The notes under the pieces were generated by a model. It saw only the letters and a program-made list of their open reading frames with translations. It did not search any database and was not told the origin of the DNA. DNA of 64,000 nucleotides, taken from assembly GCA_045531955.1 (NCBI GenBank), contig JAZSFC010000029.1:1-64000 (forward strand), in the 5' to 3' direction. Positions 36,933-45,753 of this stretch are shown here, in pieces. The position numbers were made by a program, and so were the translations under genes. Source of the stretch: SIG299 sp045531955. GTDB taxonomy: Bacteria > Bacillota > Clostridia > Lachnospirales > Lachnospiraceae. How positions within the stretch are numbered: position 1 is the first letter of the stretch; each line of letters begins with the position of its first letter.

Positions 36933-37562
36933 ATGAGTAACAATTATGAAATGTACATTCTTCAGTTGCTTAAGGGTTTAAATGATGAACAGCGTATTAC
37001 AGCTATTACTGCATTTTTAGAAGGGAATGGTTTTGCTGTTGAGTATGAACGTGTAGGAAAGAAGTATATCAATAAATATTATACTCAGTCAGATTGTAAG
37101 TATATGCTTCTTGTGATTCTTAGTAAAGAGTACACTTCTAAGGTGGAAGGTTTCAGTATTCTGGATAAGAGTATGCTTACTATTTTGAGGCAGGGATACA
37201 GTGTTTGTCCAAATCGTAAGGGTAATACAAAGAGATATGTTATCAACGGTAATAATGAGCATATTAAGTTACATCAGTTTGTAATGCAGAAGAATGGAGT
37301 TTTCGGAAAACCTGAAGAAGAAGTAGACCATGTCAGCGGTTGTTATTACATCACTACTAGAGAATTATTGGAGTATGTACCTAGTGCGGAGAATATTGCA
37401 CGTAAGCGTGGAGGTGCTCATTATTTCTATATGTATGATTTCAGAGATACATGGTATGCGTATATGTTAGCATCATTTGGTTTGATTTCCGCTGATACAC
37501 TTTATGCTGTTCAGAATGTTAGTTATATTAACAGACTTAACGCTATGAATAAGGGGGCATAA
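36933..37562 (+). CDS. HNH-like endonuclease domain protein
   Basis: A 209-residue protein. The C-terminal half has LHQFVM (113-118), VDHVSG (131-136) and PSAEN (150-154), the order seen in HNH homing-type endonucleases (LHR...VDHxxG...TxxEN). The Asn-rich second part of the motif is degenerate, so activity is uncertain. AAGGGAGG supports the start at 36933, not an upstream ATG. It heads a three-gene run with gaps of 2 and 4 bases. Confidence 0.65.
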   Translation: MSNNYEMYILQLLKGLNDEQRITAITAFLEGNGFAVEYERVGKKYINKYYTQSDCKYMLLVILSKEYTSKVEGFSILDKSMLTILRQGYSVCPNRKGNTKRYVINGNNEHIKLHQFVMQKNGVFGKPEEEVDHVSGCYYITTRELLEYVPSAENIARKRGGAHYFYMYDFRDTWYAYMLASFGLISADTLYAVQNVSYINRLNAMNKGA

Positions 37563-37564
37563 AT

Positions 37565-38131
37565 ATGCTGTCGAGTTATTCTTTCAATGCAGAGCTTCCA
37601 GATAATGTTTGGAATGTATTTAAAAACTGCGAACAGATTCAGGGGGACTTCTACACACTGGAAGTCCTCAGGGGTGTTCAGGAGGGAAAGATTTCTGCAG
37701 ATGAAAACACAAAATTTAACTTGCAGGCGTATGTAAATAGAGTTGAAAAGAATAAGTTCATGGAGAAATGCCGTGAAGGAAAAAAGAAGGTTAGTATTGT
37801 TGATGATACTGACGACCCATTTGAGCTAGAGGGTTTAACTGAGGATATTGTTTCAGGCTTCGTGGAGGAAGTGGATTTTGTTGAAGATATGGCAGAATCC
37901 GATGAGGTCAGATGGGCAGTGAATCAGATAAACACTAGAGCAAGAGAGTGGATGATTACATATAAACTGGATGTTCCATTTTGTATTCGTCAGGCTCTGA
38001 GGGGTATGCCAGAAAGCCGTGATTTATTGAAGAAAATTATTGCTGATAATGAAGTGGCGGCAGAGTGTATCCACGCAGTATTAGCATCGGGTATTGAGTT
38101 TAACAAATTGTTTCCAGAGAAAGGAGAGTGA
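37565..38131 (+). CDS. Unknown acidic protein, 188 residues
   Basis: Soluble. The layout (helical N-terminus, KKKVSIVDDTDD linker, acidic centre, helical C-terminus with FCIRQALRGMP) faintly recalls small sigma-like proteins, but no region 2 or 4 motif is clear. It starts 2 bases after the HNH gene stops. Function unknown. Confidence 0.6.
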   Translation: MLSSYSFNAELPDNVWNVFKNCEQIQGDFYTLEVLRGVQEGKISADENTKFNLQAYVNRVEKNKFMEKCREGKKKVSIVDDTDDPFELEGLTEDIVSGFVEEVDFVEDMAESDEVRWAVNQINTRAREWMITYKLDVPFCIRQALRGMPESRDLLKKIIADNEVAAECIHAVLASGIEFNKLFPEKGE

Positions 38132-38135
38132 TTTC

Positions 38136-38432
38136 ATGTTTTCAGGAAATCCGCATGCAAAAGATGTTTTTAATATGGACTACATAAGGAGGAGACCTGA
38201 GTCTGAGAGGGCATTGCTTTTGTGCTATGTATTGTGTAAAGCCGGAGTTGTTCGCTTTGATATGAATATTCCGTTGCACAGATATTTGTTAGGGGAGCTA
38301 ACAGTATGGATAAATGACATAAATCAGGATTATATAGCAGAGAACCATCATTTATTCAATGAGCGTTTGATGTTAGCTTGCATTCTCAAGAATATAGCTG
38401 AGTTTATTATTCCAATACGCAAAAACAAGTAA
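38136..38432 (+). CDS. Unknown small helical protein, 98 residues
   Basis: The ATG at 38136 has AAAGGAGAG upstream and lies 4 bases after the previous stop, so it is translationally coupled. Predominantly helical, with Leu/Cys-rich centre (RALLLCYVLCKAG). No family recognised. Confidence 0.6.
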   Translation: MFSGNPHAKDVFNMDYIRRRPESERALLLCYVLCKAGVVRFDMNIPLHRYLLGELTVWINDINQDYIAENHHLFNERLMLACILKNIAEFIIPIRKNK

Positions 38433-38502
38433 TTTGTATTGGAATATAAAAGGTAATATCTGTCACTTGTTGTAGCTGTTGTTTTTCAAAAAAGGAAAGG
38501 TT

Positions 38503-39042
38503 GTGATTTTTATCAGTAAGTGGGATGAAGCTGTAGTAAACGCTGAACGTTTATTCACACAAGCAAATGAAAAGATTTTGGAGGAGTTAGAAATGGCAGA
38601 AGAATTTGTTAATGAACAGAATGTTACAGAGGTTATTGAAAAAAATGAAGCTTCTTATGAGGAAGTGAAGGTTTCCAGTGAGGAAACAGATACAGATGAT
38701 TATTCTGATGAATTTGAGGCAGAAGAGGATTTTTCTGATGATGAGGAGTTAAAAAAAGATGCTGCGTATATACTTGATGATTTAATTGATTCAATTGATG
38801 ATACTTGGGATATTACAAATATAGTTGGGTGTATCAATGAGATTCGCACTAATATAAGAAGCATACAAGGACTATTACTTCATCATTTAGAGTTACAGAA
38901 CAATGAGAAGATGGTGCAATTTGTCGATGCTTTTGGACGAGAACTAAGTAGTAGTATTAAGGGTATTAAGAATGCCATAGCAGTTTATGATACCACAAAC
39001 ACAGCTTTTAGTGCTATTAACAAGGGATGGGGGTGGAATTAA
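38503..39042 (+). CDS. Acidic helical protein, start uncertain
   Basis: About 179 residues. The N-terminal third is very acidic (DTDDYSDEFEAEEDFSDDEE) and the rest is helical. There is no in-frame ATG at the expected place; GTG at 38503, 6 bases after AAAGGA, is the best choice, with a TTG at 38479 as the alternative. Its stop overlaps the next ATG (TAATG). It is the first gene of a run ending in a large membrane protein. Confidence 0.6.
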   Translation: MIFISKWDEAVVNAERLFTQANEKILEELEMAEEFVNEQNVTEVIEKNEASYEEVKVSSEETDTDDYSDEFEAEEDFSDDEELKKDAAYILDDLIDSIDDTWDITNIVGCINEIRTNIRSIQGLLLHHLELQNNEKMVQFVDAFGRELSSSIKGIKNAIAVYDTTNTAFSAINKGWGWN

Positions 39043-39215
39043 TGGGAGAGAACATGAAGAATTTAGGTCAGACACTTGAGGTTGCTGAGGAATCTATTGA
39101 TTTAGATGAACTGATTGATAAGGTAAACGCAGAAAAGAAGAAAACAGCTATTTATGCAGTAGCAGTATGGGTTGTATGTGTGATTTCTTTTGTTGTTAAG
39201 TTTGTTATTTGGTAA
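39042..39215 (+). CDS. Small single-pass membrane protein, 57 residues
   Basis: An acidic helical N-terminus then one hydrophobic segment (AIYAVAVWVVCVISFVVKFV). It overlaps the previous stop by one base. The layout echoes the N-termini of the membrane proteins at 26514 and 39229. No family recognised. Confidence 0.65.
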   Translation: MGENMKNLGQTLEVAEESIDLDELIDKVNAEKKKTAIYAVAVWVVCVISFVVKFVIW

Positions 39216-39228
39216 GGAGGGGTAATTT

Positions 39229-41346
39229 ATGGATAGGGTAACAAAGAATGAATTAAATCGTTTGGAAGATTTACGCAGAGCAGCTGAAGAAGCTGGTTAC
39301 AATGGTAATAATGCGGCAAATGCTTTGCTGATGAATGAAGAGAATCTTGATAAACTGGAAACACTTGACGGTTTATATGCGAGCTATAAGAGAGTTCGTG
39401 GAGTGTTCAGAACAGGTGTTGTAGTTTTGATTATCATCCTTTTGTACATGTTCTATGGTGTAATCGCTCCTTTATTTGCCAAGGAACCTGATGCAGAACC
39501 TACAGTGACTCCTGTTGTAAAGAAGTATGAAGAGTATACCTTTACATATACCATGCAGGAAATTCCACGTATTGAGCTTGATGATGTTTCTAAGACTACA
39601 TTTAAGGAACTCCGTTTGCAGGCTCAGGAGGATGAAAACTTCGTAGAGCTGATTGATAGCAATGACGGGGTATTTGACCTCAGTGATGATACAAGAGATG
39701 AGCTTCTGTTATTCTCTTATTCAGATTTAGGAATGAAGGTTGCAAGCCAGTGTAGAGTATATGAGTATTCTATCGAAAATGGCTTGGCTGTTGTTCCAGA
39801 AAATGAGATTTTAAATCAGGATGAATTAGATATGTATACTGTTACATATTTGAGAGCATTCAATACTCTTGATGAATTGCAGGAAGGTATGACATATACT
39901 GAAGAAGGCAACAAGGTTTTCACTTATGATATTTATTGTACAGATGAAGATGGCAGAGAGTCCGGCAGAATCTATACAAGTTATGATGATATCAAAGCAG
40001 CAGTAACATATACAGCTTTTGATTTGAAGTTGTATGAAGATGTTGATTTTGAAGCTCTGGCAGCGGAGATCGATAAGGTATTAGAGACTCATGAACATAC
40101 CTTAGAGACTTCTGATTCTGATGCATATATTTCAGTTTATTTGGAAATTGGAAAAGTTGTTTCTCAGTTTACAAATAAATTTACATTGAGTAATGATTTC
40201 ATTGCAGGACTTGGTGTTGATTTTGAGTATATGTCTTACAAGGCAGGGGGTACCGATGATTTCCATGAAGTGACCATCTTGATTAAAGACCATGCAGTAA
40301 CAATTCCATTATACATTGAGTATTATGATTTGTTCGATGAAGAGCCAGACCCAACTCCAACCGTTGAGCCAACTGAGACTCCAACTCCAGAACCGACAGT
40401 GGAGCCAACTGAGACTCCAACACCAGAACCGACAGTGGAGCCAACTGAGACTCCAACACCAACGGCTGAACCTATTAAGGAACCTACAAAGACGCCAACT
40501 GCAACACCAGTACCAACTGCTACAGCTACTCCAGTTCCTGAAAAAATTCGAAAAGAGTATACAATCACATATGAATTGCAGATTCCTGAAAAGATTGATT
40601 TGGCAAATGTTGATACAGTAACGATTAGTGAATTAAAGGATTTGGTTGGCACAACAGATGGTTATAAAAAATACCGTGGTATCGAAGATTATCAGTATGA
40701 GTTTTATGGTGTTAATGAAGATGCTGTTGTTTATAGTAGAGATAGTTTTGTTGAAATTTTGAATTCAACGAATAAGATTTTCAGTAAGGAAATCAAAGAA
40801 GGTTCATATCCAATGGCTAGCGAAAGATTTGAATATGATTATGATTTCGATGCAACAGGCCTGTCTCATAGGTATTATGATACAGATTATAAATTTGAAA
40901 CTGGCGATAAATACTACTTTGATAATGTATCTCCAAAGAAGAATGTAAATTTTGTTGAAGATACCATTTCTTCTAACCTTACTTGCAAATTAGGTATCAT
41001 GTTATATGACGAATCTGTTTCTGTCGATGATATTGTGGCTGTAATTGATAAGGTTCTAGCAGAAGAAAAGTATTATGTAGATAAACTAAGACCTGATGGT
41101 CGTGGTGATATAGCAAGAGTATGGTATGACAGAAACACTCGAATTGTTGAAGAGTTATTGAAAATTACTGAAAAGTTCACTACCTATGATAGTTCCTATC
41201 TTCTTGACGATGCACCAAATGGTACGTTATCTCATAGATATGCTGATGCTTATGGTTCAAATTATGAATGTAAATTAACATTCAATTTTGTGGATTATTT
41301 GTTTGAGGTTGATGCCTATGTAAATTACTATGATTACTTTGAATAG
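39229..41346 (+). CDS. Type II membrane protein with duplicated extracellular domain and PT linker
   Basis: A 705-residue protein: a cytosolic helical N-terminus (about 1-65), one transmembrane helix (GVVVLIIILLYMFYG), extracellular domain 1, a linker of repeated ETPTPEPTVEPT units (about 370-435), then domain 2. The domains start alike: EYTFTYTMQEIPRIELD and EYTITYELQIPEKIDL, followed by a ...LKEL/SELKDL helix, which indicates an internal duplication. The linker repeats are nearly identical at DNA level (40355-40455), so repeat number could vary. Function unknown. Confidence 0.75.
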   Translation: MDRVTKNELNRLEDLRRAAEEAGYNGNNAANALLMNEENLDKLETLDGLYASYKRVRGVFRTGVVVLIIILLYMFYGVIAPLFAKEPDAEPTVTPVVKKYEEYTFTYTMQEIPRIELDDVSKTTFKELRLQAQEDENFVELIDSNDGVFDLSDDTRDELLLFSYSDLGMKVASQCRVYEYSIENGLAVVPENEILNQDELDMYTVTYLRAFNTLDELQEGMTYTEEGNKVFTYDIYCTDEDGRESGRIYTSYDDIKAAVTYTAFDLKLYEDVDFEALAAEIDKVLETHEHTLETSDSDAYISVYLEIGKVVSQFTNKFTLSNDFIAGLGVDFEYMSYKAGGTDDFHEVTILIKDHAVTIPLYIEYYDLFDEEPDPTPTVEPTETPTPEPTVEPTETPTPEPTVEPTETPTPTAEPIKEPTKTPTATPVPTATATPVPEKIRKEYTITYELQIPEKIDLANVDTVTISELKDLVGTTDGYKKYRGIEDYQYEFYGVNEDAVVYSRDSFVEILNSTNKIFSKEIKEGSYPMASERFEYDYDFDATGLSHRYYDTDYKFETGDKYYFDNVSPKKNVNFVEDTISSNLTCKLGIMLYDESVSVDDIVAVIDKVLAEEKYYVDKLRPDGRGDIARVWYDRNTRIVEELLKITEKFTTYDSSYLLDDAPNGTLSHRYADAYGSNYECKLTFNFVDYLFEVDAYVNYYDYFE

Positions 41347-41358
41347 TAGGTAATTAGT

Positions 41359-41395
41359 GATGGAGGATGGCTATTGCAGTCATCCTCCTTTTTTG
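41359..41395 (+). terminator. Terminator after 705-residue membrane protein gene
   Basis: GGAGGATG pairs with CATCCTCC, followed by TTTTTT. An apparent start codon at 41357 overlaps this hairpin and is not used. Confidence 0.85.
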
Positions 41396-41410
41396 AAAGG
41401 TTGTGATATT

Positions 41411-41875
41411 ATGTTAAATCCAGTAACAAGTCTTTTTCAAACGAAAAATCTATTGTATTCAGGAGCTGATAATTGGAGTTTACATCTTTTGAATAACGGG
41501 GTCATTGAATTGGAGGGTGTTAACTTCTTTGGCGAATATGGGGTATTGAAGCAGAGCATTAAAACATATAGTTTGGACACCAGAGGTATTACATTTGAGT
41601 TGGCTACGGGTTCCTTAGTCAGATTGGAATACAGGTTCATGAATAAAGAAGTGAAATATAAAACCTCTTGGGAGAGGGGCATCAAAGTGGCTCTTGAGTG
41701 TTGGCTATTAGGAAAGTTCTATGATGCTTTATCAATAGCAATCAATGATGGTGTAGATACTGATAAGTGGTTAAAACAATATGGTAATACACAAAGCAAT
41801 GCTAAATTCTTAAATGGAGTATTGGAAGGTTATAAAACATATAAAGAGTATACAAGTTATATGATGAATAGGTAA
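41411..41875 (+). CDS. Unknown protein, 154 residues
   Basis: Soluble. The start at 41411 follows GAAAGG by about 10 bases and sits just after a terminator. A strong terminator follows the gene, so it may be independent or fed by readthrough. No family recognised. Confidence 0.6.
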   Translation: MLNPVTSLFQTKNLLYSGADNWSLHLLNNGVIELEGVNFFGEYGVLKQSIKTYSLDTRGITFELATGSLVRLEYRFMNKEVKYKTSWERGIKVALECWLLGKFYDALSIAINDGVDTDKWLKQYGNTQSNAKFLNGVLEGYKTYKEYTSYMMNR

Positions 41876-41882
41876 TGTATAT

Positions 41883-41917
41883 AAGCTACTGGTTCTATGG
41901 AACTGGTAGCTTTTTTC
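41883..41917 (+). terminator. Terminator
   Basis: AGCTACTGGTTC pairs with GAACTGGTAGCT around TATG, followed by TTTTTT. Confidence 0.9.
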
Positions 41918-41967
41918 TATGGAATTTGGGTTTGAAATTTTTTTGACAAAAATTAACAAAAAACGTA

Positions 41968-41996
41968 TTGACAAATTTTGACAGAAGAGCTTAGAT
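41968..41996 (+). promoter_or_regulatory. Sigma-A promoter with repeated TTGACA
   Basis: TTGACA at 41968-41973, a 17-bp spacer, TTAGAT at 41991-41996. Two more TTTTGACA copies (41941 and 41977) flank it. This is the clearest housekeeping promoter in the element and differs from the four conserved repeat copies. Confidence 0.75.
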
Positions 41997-42058
41997 AGAC
42001 ACGCAAAAAACAACCAACCCCATCAGCGAATGGGAACAAAGAAAAAGGAGGTACTTGT

Positions 42059-42616
42059 ATGTACAAATTGTTATTACCAGGTAATCAGATTATGACTTTT
42101 AAAGGAGTCGTCGCTTGCGTGGAAAAGCATGTTGAATTCGCAGGAAGAAAATGCAGGCTTACTAAGAGGGCAGGAAAGAAGGACAAAGCAAACTTGCTAG
42201 TGTTTGATGATACTGTTAATGCAGATCCATTCATGAACAGCTTGTCGAATCCTGTAGTGATTGGCAACTTAGCTCCGGAAAAGGTGTCTGAGATAACAGA
42301 AGCTCTGCTCAAGGATGGTTATTATGACTTCAGCAAGGTAGAGTTTCAGGATGTCGAAAAGTATATCAACCTTGTTGTCGATAATGGAGTTTCTCTGCCA
42401 TATATGATAATTGATGATTTTATGTTCCATATGCCTATTGGAAGGGGTGAAATGGTAAATTGTAATGAGATTACTGATTACGTGACCATCAATAATTCAT
42501 ATAGTTATATTACACCATTTGGCGGTGATGACGACTGCGGAGCAGACAGCGATGTTTTTGATACTGAAGAAGATGACGAAGAGTGTGACGAAGAGTGTGA
42601 CACTGACGATTTGTAG
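42059..42616 (+). CDS. Unknown protein with acidic Cys-containing tail
   Basis: A 185-residue soluble protein. The first 150 residues look folded (alpha/beta); the C-terminal tail is Asp/Glu-rich with four cysteines (EECDEECDTDDL). An AAGGAGG site precedes the ATG by 8 bases and the promoter is strong. Anti-restriction and DNA-mimic proteins of mobile elements are often acidic, but no specific match supports that here. Confidence 0.65.
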   Translation: MYKLLLPGNQIMTFKGVVACVEKHVEFAGRKCRLTKRAGKKDKANLLVFDDTVNADPFMNSLSNPVVIGNLAPEKVSEITEALLKDGYYDFSKVEFQDVEKYINLVVDNGVSLPYMIIDDFMFHMPIGRGEMVNCNEITDYVTINNSYSYITPFGGDDDCGADSDVFDTEEDDEECDEECDTDDL

Positions 42617-42682
42617 TAGTCATTAAGTTTTGGCAGAGCTGGGGTAATTCTCATGCTCTGCCAAATATGAAGGAGGAAAAAT

Positions 42683-44011
42683 ATGAATACAAGTGTTATT
42701 CCGCAGGGAGTCGGAACTTTAAAAAAGTGGTACGATAGTGAGGATAAGATTCTTCAATGTACTTTACCATTCCAACGGCATAGTGGAATGTGGAACAATA
42801 TTACAAAGAGTCTGCTTATTTGGAGCATCTTAGCAAATGCTCCGTTACCTGCTCTGTTCTTTTTGAAAGACAAGGTGGGTGAGGACAGTAAGGGAAAGAA
42901 TATTTTCCATTATCAGATTCTTGATGGTCAGCAGAGACTTACCAATATCTTTGATTTCATGAATGATGAATGGGAACTTCATAGTGCCACTCCTGAGGTG
43001 GAACTGGATGGTACAATCTATGATTTAGCCGGCATGAGGTTCTCTGACTTATCAGAAGAGTGTCAGGATGCAATTAGAGGCTTCAGATTCTCTATCCAGT
43101 GTGTGGAAAACTATACGATGGAAGAAGCAGAGCGTCTGTTCTATAACTTGAACTCTGGAGTAGCTCTTTCTGCTATTCAGAAAGCGAAGAGTAAACTGGG
43201 TAATGATATCATGATTGACTTTAACAAAATTCTCAGCGGCAGTTTCTTTACTCAGGCAGTTAACATCACTGAAAAGCAGGCAAAGAATGAGGACGACCTG
43301 CTCATGCTTATGCAGTCCTTACTTATCATTGATAATGCTGAAACTAACAGAGAGTTTAAAACAATTGCTACAGCTACTTGTCTTGCCTATGCAGATGAGT
43401 TCCGTGACAAATATACAAACGAAGTCAAGGAGGAACTGGAGGAGCTGTACACATATCTTGACGAAGCGTTCAGCACCAAGTGTAAGTTCTTGAGAAAGAA
43501 TAATGTACCAATTGTAGTTGCCTGTGCAAGAGTAGCAATGGGAGAGAGAATTGAGCCAGCTCTGTTTAAGCGTTTCATTGACTTCTTCTCCAACGGTATC
43601 TATCCAACTTATGAGGAGGCGTCTGGCTCAGGTAATGTAAAAGCTCCGAAAGTAATTCAGCGTATCAGAGTAATGTTTCAGGCAATGTGCAATTACTTTG
43701 AGCTTGAACCAGAAAAGGTTCAGCGACCATTTAGTTCTAAGCTGCCTTTAGGTTTTGAGCTTGAAGAAAAATTTAATCCTCTTGGGGTAGCTCCAATTCT
43801 TACTGAAAATGATGAGCTTCAGGAAGAACCTACAAGTTCTGATGAACAGCCAGAGGATGCAGAGGAATTCTTCGGACCAATTGTTGAGAATGATGAGGCT
43901 TGGGCAGACGAAACAAATCCTGATTTTGACTTTATCGTTCCATCTTCTGAAGAAGCAACCGAAGATCCGGCAGAGACAGAAGGAGTCGTTGAAGATGGCA
44001 CAGAAGATTAA
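42683..44011 (+). CDS. DUF262 domain protein
   Basis: A 442-residue protein. The N-terminal DUF262 (ParB/GmrS-like) motif is YQILDGQQRLTNIF at residues 77-90, with LPFQRHSGMW before it. DUF262 hydrolyses nucleotides in GmrSD-type systems. No DUF1524 HNH nuclease half is seen here or next to it. The C-terminal 80 residues are acidic and disordered. Role could be defence, anti-defence or regulation. It overlaps the next gene by 17 bases. Confidence 0.82.
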   Translation: MNTSVIPQGVGTLKKWYDSEDKILQCTLPFQRHSGMWNNITKSLLIWSILANAPLPALFFLKDKVGEDSKGKNIFHYQILDGQQRLTNIFDFMNDEWELHSATPEVELDGTIYDLAGMRFSDLSEECQDAIRGFRFSIQCVENYTMEEAERLFYNLNSGVALSAIQKAKSKLGNDIMIDFNKILSGSFFTQAVNITEKQAKNEDDLLMLMQSLLIIDNAETNREFKTIATATCLAYADEFRDKYTNEVKEELEELYTYLDEAFSTKCKFLRKNNVPIVVACARVAMGERIEPALFKRFIDFFSNGIYPTYEEASGSGNVKAPKVIQRIRVMFQAMCNYFELEPEKVQRPFSSKLPLGFELEEKFNPLGVAPILTENDELQEEPTSSDEQPEDAEEFFGPIVENDEAWADETNPDFDFIVPSSEEATEDPAETEGVVEDGTED

Positions 44012-44420
44012 AGCATACTTCATGCGTGTTGATAGGGAGTCTGGCACTCCCTATCAGGGCTATTTTGGAGAGATTGAGAATGAATTAAGACCTAAGCAGG
44101 CCTATGTGAATTTTGATGAACCAGGTGGTTTGATTCAGGTTCTTCGAATGGGCGATATTGATATCATCTGTGACGATGAAGGCAAGCTGAAGAATTTTCC
44201 ATATAACCGTGTATGGATTGATGATTCAGGTAGAGTTCTTGATATCTTCTGTGGCAATATAATGTGCGTCAGACATAAAGGCGATGAGTTTATTTCCATC
44301 GAGGAAAGTGATAAAGAATTCATTGAAACTTATCTTCAGCCAATCGCACTTGTTCTTGAAAATGCAGTTATTCCTTTTGATGAGGCATCGTTACCTGAAT
44401 GGAGTGATACAAATAATTGA
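43995..44420 (+). CDS. DUF3846-like protein
   Basis: A 141-residue protein. The core reads PYNRVWIDDSGRVLDIFCGN, then ESDKEFIETYLQPI. The protein at 44919 has the same pattern (PNRAVIKNGKVIDRITGN, then AEDVEFIESCLKPI), so the two are diverged paralogs. DUF3846 is common in phages and mobile elements with unknown function. It starts inside the end of the DUF262 gene. Confidence 0.72.
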   Translation: MAQKIKAYFMRVDRESGTPYQGYFGEIENELRPKQAYVNFDEPGGLIQVLRMGDIDIICDDEGKLKNFPYNRVWIDDSGRVLDIFCGNIMCVRHKGDEFISIEESDKEFIETYLQPIALVLENAVIPFDEASLPEWSDTNN

Positions 44421-44932
44421 GTGAATTGGTAGATTATTTGAAAGAGATTTGTTTTGTAGCATTGGATTTCAAAGATGATTGGATACCTATATATCCCAAT
44501 GATATGCTGTGTAATGGACTTGAAGGTCATTATAAGTATGTGAATATTAAAAAGGGTGATATCTATTTATTCATCAAGTATACAATTGCTTTTCATTATC
44601 GTTGTGATAGTAAGGGGGTATCTCATCATGAAGAAGGGGTCAAATATTATGTGCTACATGAATTAAGAATCGATAATTTGTCTCAGCCTATAAAGATTCC
44701 TGAGGCTATAAATAATCATGAGATTTGTTCAGGTAATGACATAGTAAATGATTATGGTCGATTCAGGTATGTGTTTGAAGATTTGGATACAGCAAAGAGT
44801 GTAGTAAAGCATTCATTGCTTACTTGTATTTATCCATTCCTGCATGTTCTGAGTGATGATGAACTAGAAGAGTGGAGAGCGTTCTTAGACTGTTTTGAAA
44901 GGCAGGTGTTACTTAGAGATGAAAAGAGTTAA
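44417..44932 (+). CDS. Unknown protein, 171 residues
   Basis: Soluble. The start is TTG, overlapping the previous stop by four bases, with GGAGTG upstream. It ends inside the next gene, whose ATG at 44919 is 14 bases before its stop. Tight overlaps on both sides support a real operon member. No family recognised. Confidence 0.62.
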   Translation: MSELVDYLKEICFVALDFKDDWIPIYPNDMLCNGLEGHYKYVNIKKGDIYLFIKYTIAFHYRCDSKGVSHHEEGVKYYVLHELRIDNLSQPIKIPEAINNHEICSGNDIVNDYGRFRYVFEDLDTAKSVVKHSLLTCIYPFLHVLSDDELEEWRAFLDCFERQVLLRDEKS

Positions 44933-45701
44933 TGCATATCTATTACGTGTTTCAAGAGAACTTCGTTTACCTTACAAGGGCTATATCGCAAAGTTCCCAA
45001 ATACTTACTTGGCAAAATCTCTCTTTGTAGGTAGCGAGGGAAAGTCGGAGAAATTGGATTCTCTCATTTTATCAGATGAGCTTAATTTGGAATTGGTTTT
45101 TTCAGCTAGAAGTTATCTATTTGATTATACACCTAACAGAGCAGTTATTAAAAATGGTAAGGTCATTGATAGAATTACAGGCAATGCAGTTTGCTTCAAG
45201 TATGATGACTCAGGTAACCCAATTGATATCACAGCAGAAGATGTAGAGTTTATTGAATCTTGCTTAAAGCCTATTAAAACTTTCCTTTGTGAGTTTACAG
45301 AATCCGTCGACCCTGCCGAGTTGCCAATTTATTGTGTTCAAGAGACACTATCTGATTGCTTAACAGATTTTCTTCAATTTGTGTGTAACAGTGCAGAAAA
45401 TTATGATGCCGCAGATGGTTGGGCAATGTCGGATTTAATTGAATTGGCGGATAAATATTGCTCTAAGCTGAAAGGAGAGAAGCACATGGAGAATAAAAAT
45501 TTTTACGACAGTCTGTTTCCCACGGGGACAAAATTAAGACTTACTGCTCCTATTGAAGACCCTTATGGTCCTAAAGCAGTTGGCGATATTTTGACAGTTT
45601 CATACATAGATGATGCGCTTCAGATTCATGGTAAGTGGGAGTCTGGAGGCTCACTTGCTATCATCATTGGAAAAGATGATTTTGAAATTGTAAATGAATA
45701 A
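44919..45701 (+). CDS. DUF3846-DUF4314 fusion protein
   Basis: A 260-residue protein. Residues 1-125 are DUF3846-like and paralogous to the protein at 43995. Residues 190-260 match the DUF4314 layout (PTGTKLRLTAPIEDPYG, VGDILTVSYIDD, IHGKWESGGSLAII). DUF4314 is normally a separate small mobile-element protein. A strong internal AAAGGAGAG with ATG at 45486 suggests that the second domain is also made alone. Confidence 0.72.
   Translation: MKRVNAYLLRVSRELRLPYKGYIAKFPNTYLAKSLFVGSEGKSEKLDSLILSDELNLELVFSARSYLFDYTPNRAVIKNGKVIDRITGNAVCFKYDDSGNPIDITAEDVEFIESCLKPIKTFLCEFTESVDPAELPIYCVQETLSDCLTDFLQFVCNSAENYDAADGWAMSDLIELADKYCSKLKGEKHMENKNFYDSLFPTGTKLRLTAPIEDPYGPKAVGDILTVSYIDDALQIHGKWESGGSLAIIIGKDDFEIVNE
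45486..45701 (+). CDS. Possible internal start producing DUF4314 domain alone
   Basis: In-frame ATG at 45486, 6 bases after AAAGGAGAG (45471-45479), would give a 71-residue protein beginning MENKNFYDSLFPTG, a complete DUF4314-size protein. The sequence between the domains is short and charged (KLKGEKH). This suggests a once-separate gene fused in frame or a nested gene with dual products. Confidence 0.5.
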   Translation: MENKNFYDSLFPTGTKLRLTAPIEDPYGPKAVGDILTVSYIDDALQIHGKWESGGSLAIIIGKDDFEIVNE

Positions 45702-45717
45702 TGATTATGTATTAACC

Positions 45718-45753
45718 TCCCAAGGTTCTGTTGAATTTTTGGGAGGTTTTCTT
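45718..45753 (+). terminator. Terminator after DUF4314 region
   Basis: ACCTCCCAA pairs with TTGGGAGGT, followed by TTTCTT. Confidence 0.82.

Noticed and set aside
37565..38131. Sigma factor for the conserved regulatory repeats
   Set aside because: The resemblance to small sigma proteins is faint; no recognisable region 2 or region 4 motif.
40323..40652. Val/Gly-rich minus-strand frame
   Set aside because: Antisense shadow of the Pro/Thr linker in the 39229 gene.
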